Of a DNA stretch of 64,000 bases, positions 32,916 through 50,329 are shown in pieces (position 1 is the first letter of the stretch; every line of letters begins with the position of its first letter). The DNA is from Diplosphaera chodatii (lineage: Eukaryota; Chlorophyta; Trebouxiophyceae; Prasiolales; Stichococcaceae): the NCBI GenBank assembly GCA_032358165.1, contig JAALGY010000041.1, positions 2,356,001 to 2,420,000 on the forward strand. Direction: 5' to 3'. Below the pieces are notes generated by a model, which was not told the DNA's origin, did no database searches, and worked only from the letters and a program-made list of their open reading frames with translations. Position numbers and translations under genes: made by a program.

Positions 32916-33512
32916 ATGGCAAAAGCTGGCCTGGCCAGTATCGAGCAGGGCAAGGAACTTGAGGTGCCGCTGGAGGAGCCTGCGATGCCCACACCCACCT
33001 GGAAGGCGCTCTCGCACTCTGACAGCACAGCCAGCATCGATGCAGATGAGCGCATCGTGGCAGACCGCGTCGACAGTGTGGCGCTGGCACACATGCGGCT
33101 GGACAAGTTCAACAAGGTCAACGATAGCGTGGCAATCACGCGCAAGCGGTTGAGCGACTTGAACAGCAGCCAGGGCGACCACAGCACAGACTCAGGCTCA
33201 GGCTCAGGCTCAGGCAGCCATGACGCGAGTGGCATGAGGCAGGAAGGCGTGCCTCGCAGCTCCAATCACGCCACGCCGGCAAAGAGCAGCCAGCCAGGGA
33301 TTGCAACAGGTCTGAAAAAGCTATCGGGTGTATTCAAGAAGGGCCTGCACCTTGGCAAGAGCAGCCCCTCATCAGGAACCCGCAGCCCTGCAGCAATGGA
33401 AAGGGCTTCATCGGAGCCACACGAATCACTGCCAGAAGTTGATGGCGAGTTCCGGCGGCGCAGCTCAGGCGTGCGCTTCTCGGTTGACGAGCCTCGCGTC
33501 ATCGGCGATTGA
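32916..33512 (+). CDS. Ser-rich hypothetical protein with a basic amphipathic segment
   Basis: A 198-aa open frame from the first ATG. It starts MAKAGLASIEQGKELEVPLE, then TPTWKALSHSDSTASIDADE, a heptad-like stretch (VALAHMRLDKFNKVNDSVAI), a Ser-Gly repeat coded by a 6-base tandem (33191-33214), a basic GLKKLSGVFKKGLHLGKSS and a Ser/Arg end with EFRRRSSGVRFSVDEPRV. Codon pattern and lack of stops support a real gene. No known domain. RRRSS and RSP sites suggest phosphorylation. It could be a single-exon gene or the 3' exon of one starting in the divergent region. Confidence 0.65.
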   Translation: MAKAGLASIEQGKELEVPLEEPAMPTPTWKALSHSDSTASIDADERIVADRVDSVALAHMRLDKFNKVNDSVAITRKRLSDLNSSQGDHSTDSGSGSGSGSHDASGMRQEGVPRSSNHATPAKSSQPGIATGLKKLSGVFKKGLHLGKSSPSSGTRSPAAMERASSEPHESLPEVDGEFRRRSSGVRFSVDEPRVIGD

Positions 33513-34582
33513 CCGGCACCTGGGCCCATAGCTGGACGTCATTGGGAGCGCTTTAATGTCCAATACGTCTGTTTGAAAACTGTCTGGTCGGTGTACAGGG
33601 TCAATGGTCACGCGCACCTCGCAGCAATGGTGGCACTATCAGTAAAGTGGCATTGTCAACAACTATTGCAGTGTCTGGCACCAGCTATGACCATGCGTTG
33701 ACGCATTGATGTTGGGACGGTTGCACACCATGTATCTATGCTGCAAAGAGCACGAACGCGCCATCGTCCTCGAGTCGTTTTTGCACGGTCAGCCTGTTGT
33801 CTGCCACCTTAACATTTGTTCACCACGTGCATCAACCCACACTAGCAGCGGAAAATGTCTGAAACACATGTACAAGGCTGCCTTACAAAGCTTCCTGCAA
33901 CCTACATTGCCGGAAGCTTGAGCCCTTGGCTCAACATCGTGGTCCTTGCAAAGAGTGGTGGGCTGCAAATCCACCGGACTGAGCTGTTGCCACCATCTGC
34001 GCAGCGCCATTGTCCGAATGGCATGAGCAGCTGCTTTGCCAGAGAAATGCAGCAAACGCCCAGCGATGCACGCAACACATTGGAGCATGCTGGTACGGGG
34101 TGTCACTCACGTGCAAGCCGTGATATATGAGCTTGCACGGGCCTGAGCAGTGCAGCCGTGCGGGTGCTTTCTCCACGCAACCGACGCCTCCTGTGTCTGT
34201 CCAGGGCCTGTGCAACACCACAGCCAACCCAGTGCAGACACCAGTGTGGACTGCGACTTTGTTGCTCCTGGTCAGCACGCTTGCCTGCCAGCAACCAACT
34301 GGCTGCCACTCGCTGGCGCACCGGCGTGACATCGCCACAGCAGCTGCCACCACACGCCACGGGGCGTCGCACATGCCCGGCATGTTGATAGCCTGCAGTG
34401 CAGGTAGCCATGCTGAAGCACTTTGCATGATGAATGCAAACCTGCTGCACTGGAACTGCATCAAGACAACGGCAGGTCAACCTGTCAGTTCGAATGCTTC
34501 CAAATACACATGGGCCCTCCCTCGTGCAAGTCCGGCATATCTGCAATGGGGCGCCACTCACTGTTGGGCGGCTGGAAGCATG
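33513..34582. other. Convergent intergenic region
   Basis: Between the Ser-rich gene and the PRP5 stop; about 1.1 kb. Contains 3' UTRs. Open frames here (both strands, ~34.0-34.5 kb) have no family features. Confidence 0.4.
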
Positions 34583-41804
<7,222 letters not shown>

Positions 41805-42833
41805 CGGATCTTCAGAACTGCGCCGACCGGCCAATTATCATCCTACTCTGGACGGCCTGCGATCAGAAATAGCATGGGCATAGGTGCAGGCGTCATCGCA
41901 GAACACACTGTGCTAGCCTGCATCTGCCGGATCTTCATGCTGTCAGCAGAGTGCTGATTGGAATGATGGAGACTTGGGACGGCAGCCACAACCTACTCAG
42001 ACCAGACGTTGCACTCCGACGGCATGCTAGACATGGCTTGAAACCAACGTCCATGGAGATGCTGGTCGAGGGCACCTGATGCTGAAGCGGCGCCTCGATG
42101 GTTCGCTGTCAAGCATGCGGAGGCGTACAGGGATCTCCAGGGTGTCCTGCCGGCCCACTGCAACCTCAATGATTGCTGAGGACGGACCACTACCACCGTA
42201 AAGGAACTGACCTTTGTATAAGATTGACGACACAGAGCCCTCGCCACCAAGCACGCGGATGTCAGGGCAGACTCAACGGATGCTGAGGGACGCTGGAAGG
42301 TGGCACCAAGCATTTGTGGCGCGTCGAAGAGCCTCTAGGCAAAGCTGCCTACCCCACTCTCACTAGCGTCCCTGTAATGCCGATGGGACCGTTCGAAGTG
42401 GCTAATAAGTACTGTTTGAGGGTACATAATCTTGGGCATCACCCTCTACCTGACTATGAATTGTACCCCTTGGCTAACATGCATAACGCTGCGCTGCACG
42501 GTGCGCGATCGGACAGGCAGCCGGATCGCAGCTGATCGTTGCCACAGGTTGCTGCATGTGCAGTCGGTTGCCGATTTGCTGCCATGAGTCTGCCGCGATC
42601 AGCTGCCGTATGCAGGTGGTAGCTCAGTGCAGCATTTTGCTCACGAGGCAAAGAGAGGCGTGATCCAAGCGAGTGAGCCTGCTCGTCAGGAGCCACATGA
42701 CCTCACACGTCTGATGCAATAGAAGCTGCCGTGCTTCCGTTCACGCTTGGCTTTAGCTTGTCAGCTAAACCAAGGATCAGTCCAATTTGCAACCTCCTGG
42801 GCAGCACAATCTGACAGAGGCTGCTGGCCCGCC
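41805..42833. promoter_or_regulatory. Divergent region between PRP5 and the RmlD-like gene
   Basis: About 1 kb. A 75-codon minus frame at 42027-42254 has a protein-like composition but begins with GTG and has no family match; I do not call it. The rest shows no coding signal. Confidence 0.35.
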
Positions 42834-44601
42834 ATGGGCAAAAGGCTGCTGGTTGTTGGCGGCAGTGGCTACCTGGGCCAGTTTCTGGTGGAGGATCTGG
42901 CGACTACAGACCAGGTGCTGAATTAGAGGCATGCGCCATGCAACGTTGACAGCTAAGATGGTGACACTTCCAAGATTCTACACCATACTGGACATCACCT
43001 GCAGCACATCTGTGCGATCCAGGTGGCATACACGCATCACAGCAGCATCGCGCCGTCAACCTTTCCAGATGGCGTGACAGCTTTCTGGGTGAGCACCAGA
43101 CTTCAGTGACATGCTGCATGACTAGCTGTGCATATAATCAAATTTCATATTTCGATCGGGTGAAGCAACTTCACAGGCGGACCTCAAGTCCGGGGAGGGC
43201 CTGACTGAGGCATTCACAAAGGCAGGCCCCATTGATGCTGTCGTCAATTGCGCCGCCATGTCATCACCCGCTGCATGCGAGAAGGATGCAGCCACAGCCA
43301 GGTCGGTCTGCTCCACTGCTATGTGGCAGATTCCACCAGGCCACTGCCCATGATCAGACATGGAGGTTGCGGAGTACAATGTTTTCGACATGCTTGCGCG
43401 CAGGGCAGTCAATGTGCCTGTGCACCTACTGGAGTGCTTAGAGCAGCACAAGCAGCAGTGGCAGCGGGAGCCGCTGCTAGTGCACCTATCGACAGACCAG
43501 GTGTACGACGGGTCGCGGCAGCTGTGGCGTGAGGACGACCCTTGTGCGCCTGTGAATGTGTACGGCACCACAAAACGTGAAGCAGAGCAGCTGATTCAGG
43601 TGCACTTTCGGGATACATACAGCATGCGCGGCACACACGCTCCTCAGTTGCATGCACTGCGTCGACTTGAAGCAGTTGCTGGCATTCGTTTTGTAACAAA
43701 CGGTCGTGATTGTGTTGCGTCCTTGCATGCAGGAGCGGTGGCGCAACCATGTGATCCTGCGCAGTTCCATCATTTACGGCGCCCAGTGCTCGACGCCTGT
43801 TTCACGCATGCTGTTCCTGCAATTCATCGTGTCGAGCCTGGAGGCTGGCAAGCCCACGGCATTCTTTGATGACGAGTTCCGGTCGCCAATCTATGTGCAG
43901 GCATGTGCTGCTGTGCCAGCGCCTGGTCCTCTGACAGCTGATGTGCTGTGGGGTCGCTTCACTATATGAACCTGTGTTGACTGTGCCGATGCAATATTCA
44001 TGCAGGACATTCTGAAGATCGTCAGGGCACTGGTGGACCGAGGAGATGCACAACAGCATCGTTTGTACAACATGGGTGATCCTGTGACTATGGGACAACT
44101 GCCAGCAATTCGTCTGCACACGTGTGTGAACTGCTGTGCATCTGGAGTCCGAGGCCTTGAAGCGCTCCTACTCAATTGGCACAGGGGGTCCGGAGCGCCT
44201 CAGCCGCCTTGACATGGCGCTCAAAGTGGCAGAAACGTATGGCTTCAACAGCCAGCCCAGCGTCATCGCGGTGCCCAGCGCCAGCGTCAACCGCGGCGTT
44301 GCCAGCCCTGCTGACATCTCCATGGCCGTCGATAGGTGTGTGTATGTGCAGGCCACAACCTCACTGGCTGTTTGCTGCAGTAACGCTGTGCTGCAACCGC
44401 TGGGCACAGGTTGTCGAGCAAGGTGCCTGATGTCACGGCTTTCAACTCTGTCACTATAAGGGCTGGTTGCTCCGGTCAAAGAGGGAGTTGTCTCACTGCA
44501 GGATAAAGGAGCTAGGTGTGAACTTGACGCCTTTCGGCAACGCCTTGGCAGAGCTGCGAGACGAGGTCTTGACACCACAAGGGACAGATGGCGGCGTCTG
44601 A
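42834..44601 (+). CDS. RmlD/MAT2B-like NAD(P)-dependent reductase (extended SDR)
   Basis: Eight exons: 42834-42914, 43023-43088, 43177-43301, 43404-43599, 43733-43900, 44006-44075, 44185-44335, 44502-44601; 957 nt, 318 aa. Rossmann start KRLLVVGGSGYLGQFLVEDL (Gly-rich loop at residues 9-15), then DAVVNCAAMSSPAACEKD, HLSTDQVYDG, the active-site YGTTKREAE (Tyr-x3-Lys), VILRSSIIYGAQ and DEFRSPIYVQDILKIV. This is the dTDP-4-dehydrorhamnose reductase fold, shared with the animal regulatory subunit of methionine adenosyltransferase (MAT2B). Substrate cannot be read from sequence: it may reduce a sugar nucleotide or have a regulatory role. The intron at 43901-44005 begins with GC (gcatgt). It shares a divergent promoter region with PRP5. 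Fold firm, function open. Confidence 0.88.
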
Positions 44602-44932
44602 TGCATTGAGCACATCAGCTGTCGCCACATGACATGCTTCAGGACCCTGTGAATTTTCAATAGTCAGAGTCCCTTTGATCACATGTACCATCAGCATCTC
44701 TGGCTGCGCTAGGACATCCAGGTCCATGCAGCTTTAGTGAACTGCTCGGTTGTTTGCAGCTAGGACACCGTAACACTGCTGTGCCATCAATGTGTGCATT
44801 GCCAGACAAGACTTGCGACGTTGCGAGCTCTTCAGGCCGGTGATGTGTATTGTTTCAAAGCAAGTGACCTAAAAAGACACCCGCTACAAACCGCAGAGCA
44901 TCTTCCGGCATGATCCTCATCGAGTGTCCCTG
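44602..44932. other. Convergent 3' region
   Basis: 3' UTRs of the reductase and SDE2. Nothing else seen. Confidence 0.4.
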
Positions 44933-47269
44933 TCACTTCTTCGCGGGCTTGGCAAGGTGTTTGCGGTCCAGCTGTGCCGCGGGCGTGTCGCGGAGCAGGA
45001 ACAGCCGCGCGGCGCGCTCGGCTATGCTGCCGCCGCACTTAAGCCCCGCCGCCTGGAGCTGCACCTGCCAACACAGCCAACACATGCCTTGGCGAATGTG
45101 TTACACTTTTAACATGTGTTACACTTTTAATGTGTTACACCTGGACAGACACTGCAAGCACGCCACTAGCAGATGTGCATGCCTACGGAAAAGCATTGAC
45201 TGGCCCCCAAAGGTCTGGAGAATGCGGAGCGCGGCTGAGCACCTTGAGGGCGTCCATGCCCAGGGCCTCCAGTGACTTGGCATCTGCATACTGGCTCAGG
45301 TCCAGCTCCGGAATCACAGCAGGCTCTGCTGCAATCGCAGCAGCGGACGGCGGTGACTGCATCGGCTGCGCGCCGGACGCATCAATGGAGCTAGCTGCCT
45401 GGCCAAGCGAAGCAGCCACCGATGCTGTCGCCGCCGATGCACCGCTGCTGCTTGACACTGGCCGTGCCTCCTGTACATCATCAAGCTTCTTCAACTCCTG
45501 TGCATGCAGATGAGGATGTGCATACGAGACGCATCATGGCAGGTGCGGAAGGGGCACGGCGTGACAGGGATGCACAGACGTTGCAGCAGCACCTGCGCAT
45601 TTGAGGCGACAGACGCCTCGCGCGCGGGCTTTGGTCGCGGTGACGTCACTGATGCCTGGCGATCAACACCACCTGCCGCTGCTGCTGCAGAGGTGTCGGG
45701 CCCCAGCCTCGCCTGTGGCAAGCAGCTGAACTGACGACATGGGTACCGGTGATTACGAGATTCGGATGCCATGAAGCGTGTGAAGCATGGAACTATGAAA
45801 GGGGACCAAGGAGGGGTGGAGCAAGGTGCACCTGCGCTGGGCCTGTGGAGGGTGCGGCATGGCCCCCTGACGGCACTGCCGGAGCCACACTGGGCGCGGC
45901 AGCTGGTGGCGGTGATGCGCCGGCGGCGGCATCCGGCCCCGGCACCGCAGCAGCCGCCGCGCCCGCAGCAGGCAGCTCCTCCGCATCGCTCTCATCAGTG
46001 TCGCTGTCACCGTCGAAGTAGGACAGCCGGGCCCGCTTTGCTGCCTGCGGACAAATCATAGTTTGCATGCTCAAGTGCCTCTGTGTAGTCGTGTGCCCTC
46101 CTCCAACACATAGGCCCTCAGCACGCCTGAACATGCAGCATCGAGCATCAGAAGCCAGACAGGGCGGCATCTGCTCGATTCTTAAAACAATAGCTGCGGC
46201 AGACCTGGGACGCAGCAGGCGGGGCTGCCTCACGCTTGGCCCCCTGCGGCAGCGTGGACACGATCTCGCCCATGGTCTCCTGCGCCCGTGCGATGCCGGA
46301 CCGCTGCTCCTGCACGGCCAATGTTGCGCAGACTTTCACAACTGGGTCTGCATCTGTGCCGGCCAGCCAGCAAGGCCGCTGCTCGATGGTCAACACGGAC
46401 AGTGGCCAACGAGCGCGGAAAGCAAGCAGACAGAACAGCAGCACAGGTGGATCCTGCCACCCCATGCTTTGATCTGTCGCGGTGCGGGACCTGCGCCGAC
46501 CTGGCGCACGGCGTCGACGTCCACCTCTGCGCGGGAGGCGCGCTCCGCCGCCTTGGCCTCCGCCTTGATGTGCCGCAGCGCCACCTTCTCCAGCTCCCGC
46601 TCCTGCGCCTCCGCCTGCCACTCTGCGGGGTGCGCAGGCGCACACTTTCCAGCCTGACACGCCCTGCTGGGGTGCACTGCTGATGCCGCCAGAGGATAGC
46701 CGCCCCGCACCAGCAGGCCACGCCCTCGGGCAAATATCGCAACCCGTAGGCCAGGTGTTCGCAGAATTGCAACAGTGTCCATGTTGCCACTGTGCAGCAC
46801 CTTCGAGCTTCTTGTCCGCGTTCACGTGCCGCATGCGGCGCCCGCTGAGGTCGCGGCATGCGTCCGTGTTCTGGCTGACGGTGGCCCGCGCGCCGGCGCG
46901 CAGCAGGGCGCCGAAGCCGCCCTTGCCACCACGGAGCCGCAGCACGAGGTGCAGCGTGGCGTCTGGCTGCAGGCCGCAGGCTTGCAGAGAAGCGCCAGCG
47001 TGCAGCTGCCTGCCGCCATAAACAAGCCTCTGCTCCGCCTGGGGAATGCCTGCAGATGCAAAGCCACCATTTGCCGGACAAGATTGACACGGAAGCCCCC
47101 TCAAACCGACACCATCGCACAGCATCCTCGAGTCGGATGACTCCATCCGCTTGGTTGAAGCATGCTGCACACCTGTCCTGCGTTCGACCTCCACCTTCAG
47201 CGACGCCACACTGCTGGCAGGGTCCGTTTGCAGGGACAAGGTGCGGTCCGTGCGCACGAACAGCTGCAT
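44933..47269 (-). CDS. SDE2: SDE2, ubiquitin-fold splicing and genome-stability factor
   Basis: Eight exons (minus): 47269-47173, 47049-46801, 46622-46501, 46309-46205, 46044-45832, 45712-45593, 45497-45243, 45064-44933; 1293 nt, 430 aa. Residues 1-74 are a ubiquitin-like domain ending LRLRGG, followed directly by KGGFGALLR, the conserved GG-KGG site where a deubiquitinase cuts to release active SDE2. Next comes [20 protein letters not shown], the SDE2 signature, a Glu/Ala/Arg helix, an acidic [14 protein letters not shown], an Ala/Pro-rich linker and a C-terminal SAP-like domain ([20 protein letters not shown] then [13 protein letters not shown]). In yeast it aids splicing of selected introns; in animals it also acts at replication forks. 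Start at ATG 47269; three in-frame codons before it begin with TTG. Confidence 0.93.
45095..45140. repeat. Short direct repeats in an SDE2 intron
   Basis: The unit atgtgttacacttttaa occurs twice in a row with a third partial copy, inside the last SDE2 intron (45065-45242). Confidence 0.85.
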
Positions 47270-47760
47270 CTTTGCTGTCTTCAACGTTACAGCTGGGCTA
47301 GAGGCAGACTAACACTGGCTGGCGTGCGCCCGTGCAGTGTCGGTGACAATCAACGGGAACGTCTGCTTTCAGTACCCTCTCGCTCACGAGCAACCTGCAG
47401 GTGAGCAGGAATGTCGAGCTACGCGGCTGAAGAGCTCACGTGATGCAGGGGTGGAGGAAAGCGGGGGAGGATACCTTCTGGTTCACGTTCCGACAGTGCG
47501 CGCATGGACAGCAAATACACCAATCGTTGCGTCAAAAGCTTCCGTCGTGACCGGTGTGACGGAGCTGCGCACGAGCGCACCCTGTCTGTGCGTTCATTTG
47601 TGTTGGCTGCACATCACTTATTTGGCGTGCGTGGTCGCGAGTCAACGCTGCAGCGTACGACAGGCGTGCTTCTGGTAGTTGTAGCAATTACACTCGACAA
47701 TTGTTTGCTGCGGGTCCCAGGAAAACCATCTTGGCGTGTTTATCCTGCCGGCAGCGCAGC
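47270..47760. promoter_or_regulatory. Divergent promoter region, SDE2 and RRP15
   Basis: About 490 bases between the two start codons, the only room for both promoters. No core motif is obvious. Confidence 0.45.
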
Positions 47761-49359
47761 ATGGCCGCCGCTGCAGATGACTTCGGTTCGGACCTTGATG
47801 ACGATAGAAGCGAGGCTTCAGGCATCAGCGAAGATGAGGCCACAGCAGATGTAACGAGTTCAGGCAGAGGTAGAGGCGGTTCGGCACCCGGTACAGGCGG
47901 CATTGACAGTGGCGTTCATGAAGACGGCAGCAGCGGTGATGCTGATGCAGCTGAACACAGTTTTGACGGCGATGCAGAGGGTGGGGTTGAGGCCACACAA
48001 AGTGCACGCAACGGTGAGGCGGCAGGTGCATGCTATTTGCACAGCAATGGTTTGACAGCACCTGCGCACCCAGACATCTAGCCATTCACCTTGCAATGTT
48101 GGAAATTGATGCACAGATGGCAGCGGCGAAGCGGTCACGGAGCCAATTGGGCCCTTCAGGACAGCGGGGAAGGGCGCAGCGATTGCCAAAGCCTTTGCAA
48201 AGGCGGCGCGGGGCGCCACTGATGACACTGGCGCAGCTATCTTGTCGGTGCGCTTTCACTGGTGTGGTCGATTCAGCGGCATAATCGCTGTGACGACACG
48301 AACGCTAGGCAGCTACTCAGTACGCAATGCTGCAGCATATCAGCAGCTATGTATCCGGATGACATCCATGTCCAACCAAAATGGTGCAGGGCAGCAAGAG
48401 CGTGCAGAAGCGTCAACGGGAGGAGCAGGCATCTGAGGCGGTCGACAAGAAGGCACGTCTGCTTCGGCAGGAGATGCGACGTCGTGGTCACGCCACTGTC
48501 GCCAGGTGCGTTCGCCACAGCACACGTTGCAGCGCTGAGTTGCAGGACAAGTGCTCAGCCAAGACAACCGCCATGTTAAGTGCTGCAACCGTCCTTCCAC
48601 AGCAGGTGCAACCCGGAGCCTACATGCACAAGGCAGGTTTGTTTCAACGTCCAAAATTCTCCATGCAGGCGTGGGGAGGACCCGGAGGCGGACGCAGTGG
48701 AGAAGGCGCTGCTGCGGACGGCGCGGCGGGGCGTGGTGCAGCTGTTCAACGCCGTCGCCAAGGCGCAGAAGCAGGCTGCGGATGCGCAGGCGCCCGGCGC
48801 CCGGGCCAAGGTGGTGCTGTGCATGCCACTGTGTCCCACGCTGGGCAAGTGTGTGGGGCTGCAGTCAGGGGAGGTTGGGCAGGATGGCATATCCCAAATG
48901 TGCGTGCCCCGTGCATGATGTGGTGCACTATAACTCCATTGCTTTGTGCGGACATTTGCAGGACAAGCAGCTCACCAAGGCCAGCTTTCTGGCCGAGCTG
49001 CGCGGCAAGTCGCAACAGCAGAAGCAGCTGGGTGCTGGCAAAGCTACTGCTGCGCAGGGCTCTGCACCGTCAGAACAGGCAGCAGCAGCAGATGCTCCAG
49101 CCTGGAAGGCACTGCAGGAGGATTTCTCCAGTTTACAGAGCGGCCTGCGAATGAAGGTCAGTATGTGCTGCAGGCACGCAGACAAAATGATACTTTTTCT
49201 GTATACATGCATGTATAGCCATGACCGCTGGCGTCTGAGAGCTCCTTGTGACGTCTCATTCGGTTCTGTGTGTAGGACTGGGATAAGCGGGAGGATGCAG
49301 AAATTCCAGTGGCAGAGGAGACAATGGCAGACTTGGGCAGTGACAGCGACGATGGTTGA
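47761..49359 (+). CDS. RRP15: RRP15, 60S ribosomal subunit assembly factor
   Basis: Six exons: 47761-48013, 48117-48247, 48390-48505, 48669-48810, 48962-49156, 49276-49359; 921 nt, 306 aa. RRP15 is a nucleolar protein of pre-60S particles needed for 27S pre-rRNA processing. The N-terminus is acidic (DDFGSDLDDDRSEASGISED). The conserved core follows: AILSGSKSVQKRQREEQ, KKARLLRQEMRRRGHA, ALLRTARRGVVQLFNAVAKA then QKQ, and LTKASFLAELRG. The protein ends WDKREDAEIPVAEE and an acidic tail LGSDSDDG. The second exon starts at 48117, chosen because only that acceptor restores the family string GPFRTAGKGAAIAKAF. It pairs head-to-head with SDE2. Confidence 0.92.
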
Positions 49360-49656
49360 CTGGGTACCCCAGGGTATGTAGTTGATGTATCGGTTGCATG
49401 ACATTATGCAATATCATGATGGGGCAACTTGCTGAGCTGAGGTCCAGTGCACCAATGGCCCAAGAGCTGATGGCGCTCAATGTGTCGCCAGCTGGCCTGC
49501 TTGTATTATGGGCTGAGTGGCAATTTGTATGCTGCCTGCTTTCTCTCAATAACCAACCACATCAAGTCCTCCAATAGATAGTGGCTGATGGCAGGGCATT
49601 GGCAGCACCGTGCATGCCAAGTACCGGTGGAAACAGCAGCCACTGCTGGTCGCAGC

Positions 49657-50100
49657 TTAGTTGGTCGGTGCGCGGGCGTCACCACCAGATGTGGGACCAT
49701 TCTCGGCCTCCCGGCGAACCTTCTCTGCGTTGTCCTCCTGCGATGTGCCGGGACTCTCGGGCACGACGCGCTCAGCGGCATCGTCCTTCTTTGCGGCCGC
49801 CTGCGCCACGTTGCCCTTCAGCTCCTCAACCTTCTCCTGCGCCTTCTCTCCGAAGCCAAAGAGCACCTGGTGCTGCAGGTCTGACGTGCTGGGAAGCACG
49901 TCGGCGACAGCGGCTCCCGTGAGAGGCAGCAGCGCCAGTTGCACCGCGGCGAGGGCTCCAGCAGCCTTCAAGCCGATGTCTTTGGGGCTCTGCTGCGAGT
50001 GGGCCATGACGACGGTGCGCGGCTTGCGAGCCGCCGAGCCAGCGCCGCGAGCAGCCTGGAAGGGTGCTGTCAACTTCACGCTCGTCATGGAGAACGCCAT
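49657..50100 (-). CDS. Predicted thylakoid-lumen or plastid small protein, unknown function
   Basis: Single exon, 147 aa. Residues ~1-33 are Ser/Ala/Arg/Thr-rich without acids (SVKLTAPFQAARGAGSAARK), like a chloroplast transit peptide. After it comes KAAGALAAVQLALLPLTGAA ending VADVL, a hydrophobic segment with an Ala-x-Ala-like cut site, as in lumenal targeting signals. The mature ~80 residues are very hydrophilic: FGFGEKAQEKVEELKGNVAQ, then Glu/Lys/Ala-rich with no Cys. No family recognised. The short helix with FGEKAQEKVEELK recalls stress-related amphipathic proteins, but this is only likeness. The hydrophobic part might instead anchor it in a membrane. Confidence 0.7.
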   Translation of the reverse strand: MAFSMTSVKLTAPFQAARGAGSAARKPRTVVMAHSQQSPKDIGLKAAGALAAVQLALLPLTGAAVADVLPSTSDLQHQVLFGFGEKAQEKVEELKGNVAQAAAKKDDAAERVVPESPGTSQEDNAEKVRREAENGPTSGGDARAPTN

Positions 50101-50329
50101 TGATGCAGATGGGCGGCCGCGTTCAGGCAAACCTGTTGAATGCAGATATACAGGTCAAAGCGGCGCGCTGAGTGCAGATTTGATGATCACAACGCCTTCG
50201 CACCCGCTGCGTCCGACCCAGCTAGCGATCAGATCCGTGTCAGCAGGAAGCAACCCTGAATCCGGCTGCACTTTACTGGCGGCAAGTACTCGTATCTAGC
50301 CCGAGGGTGCTGCTGCATGTCAGCAACCC

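Noticed and set aside
42027..42254. A 75-codon minus-strand frame with protein-like composition.
   Set aside because: No ATG, no domain and no splice partners; too weak to call.
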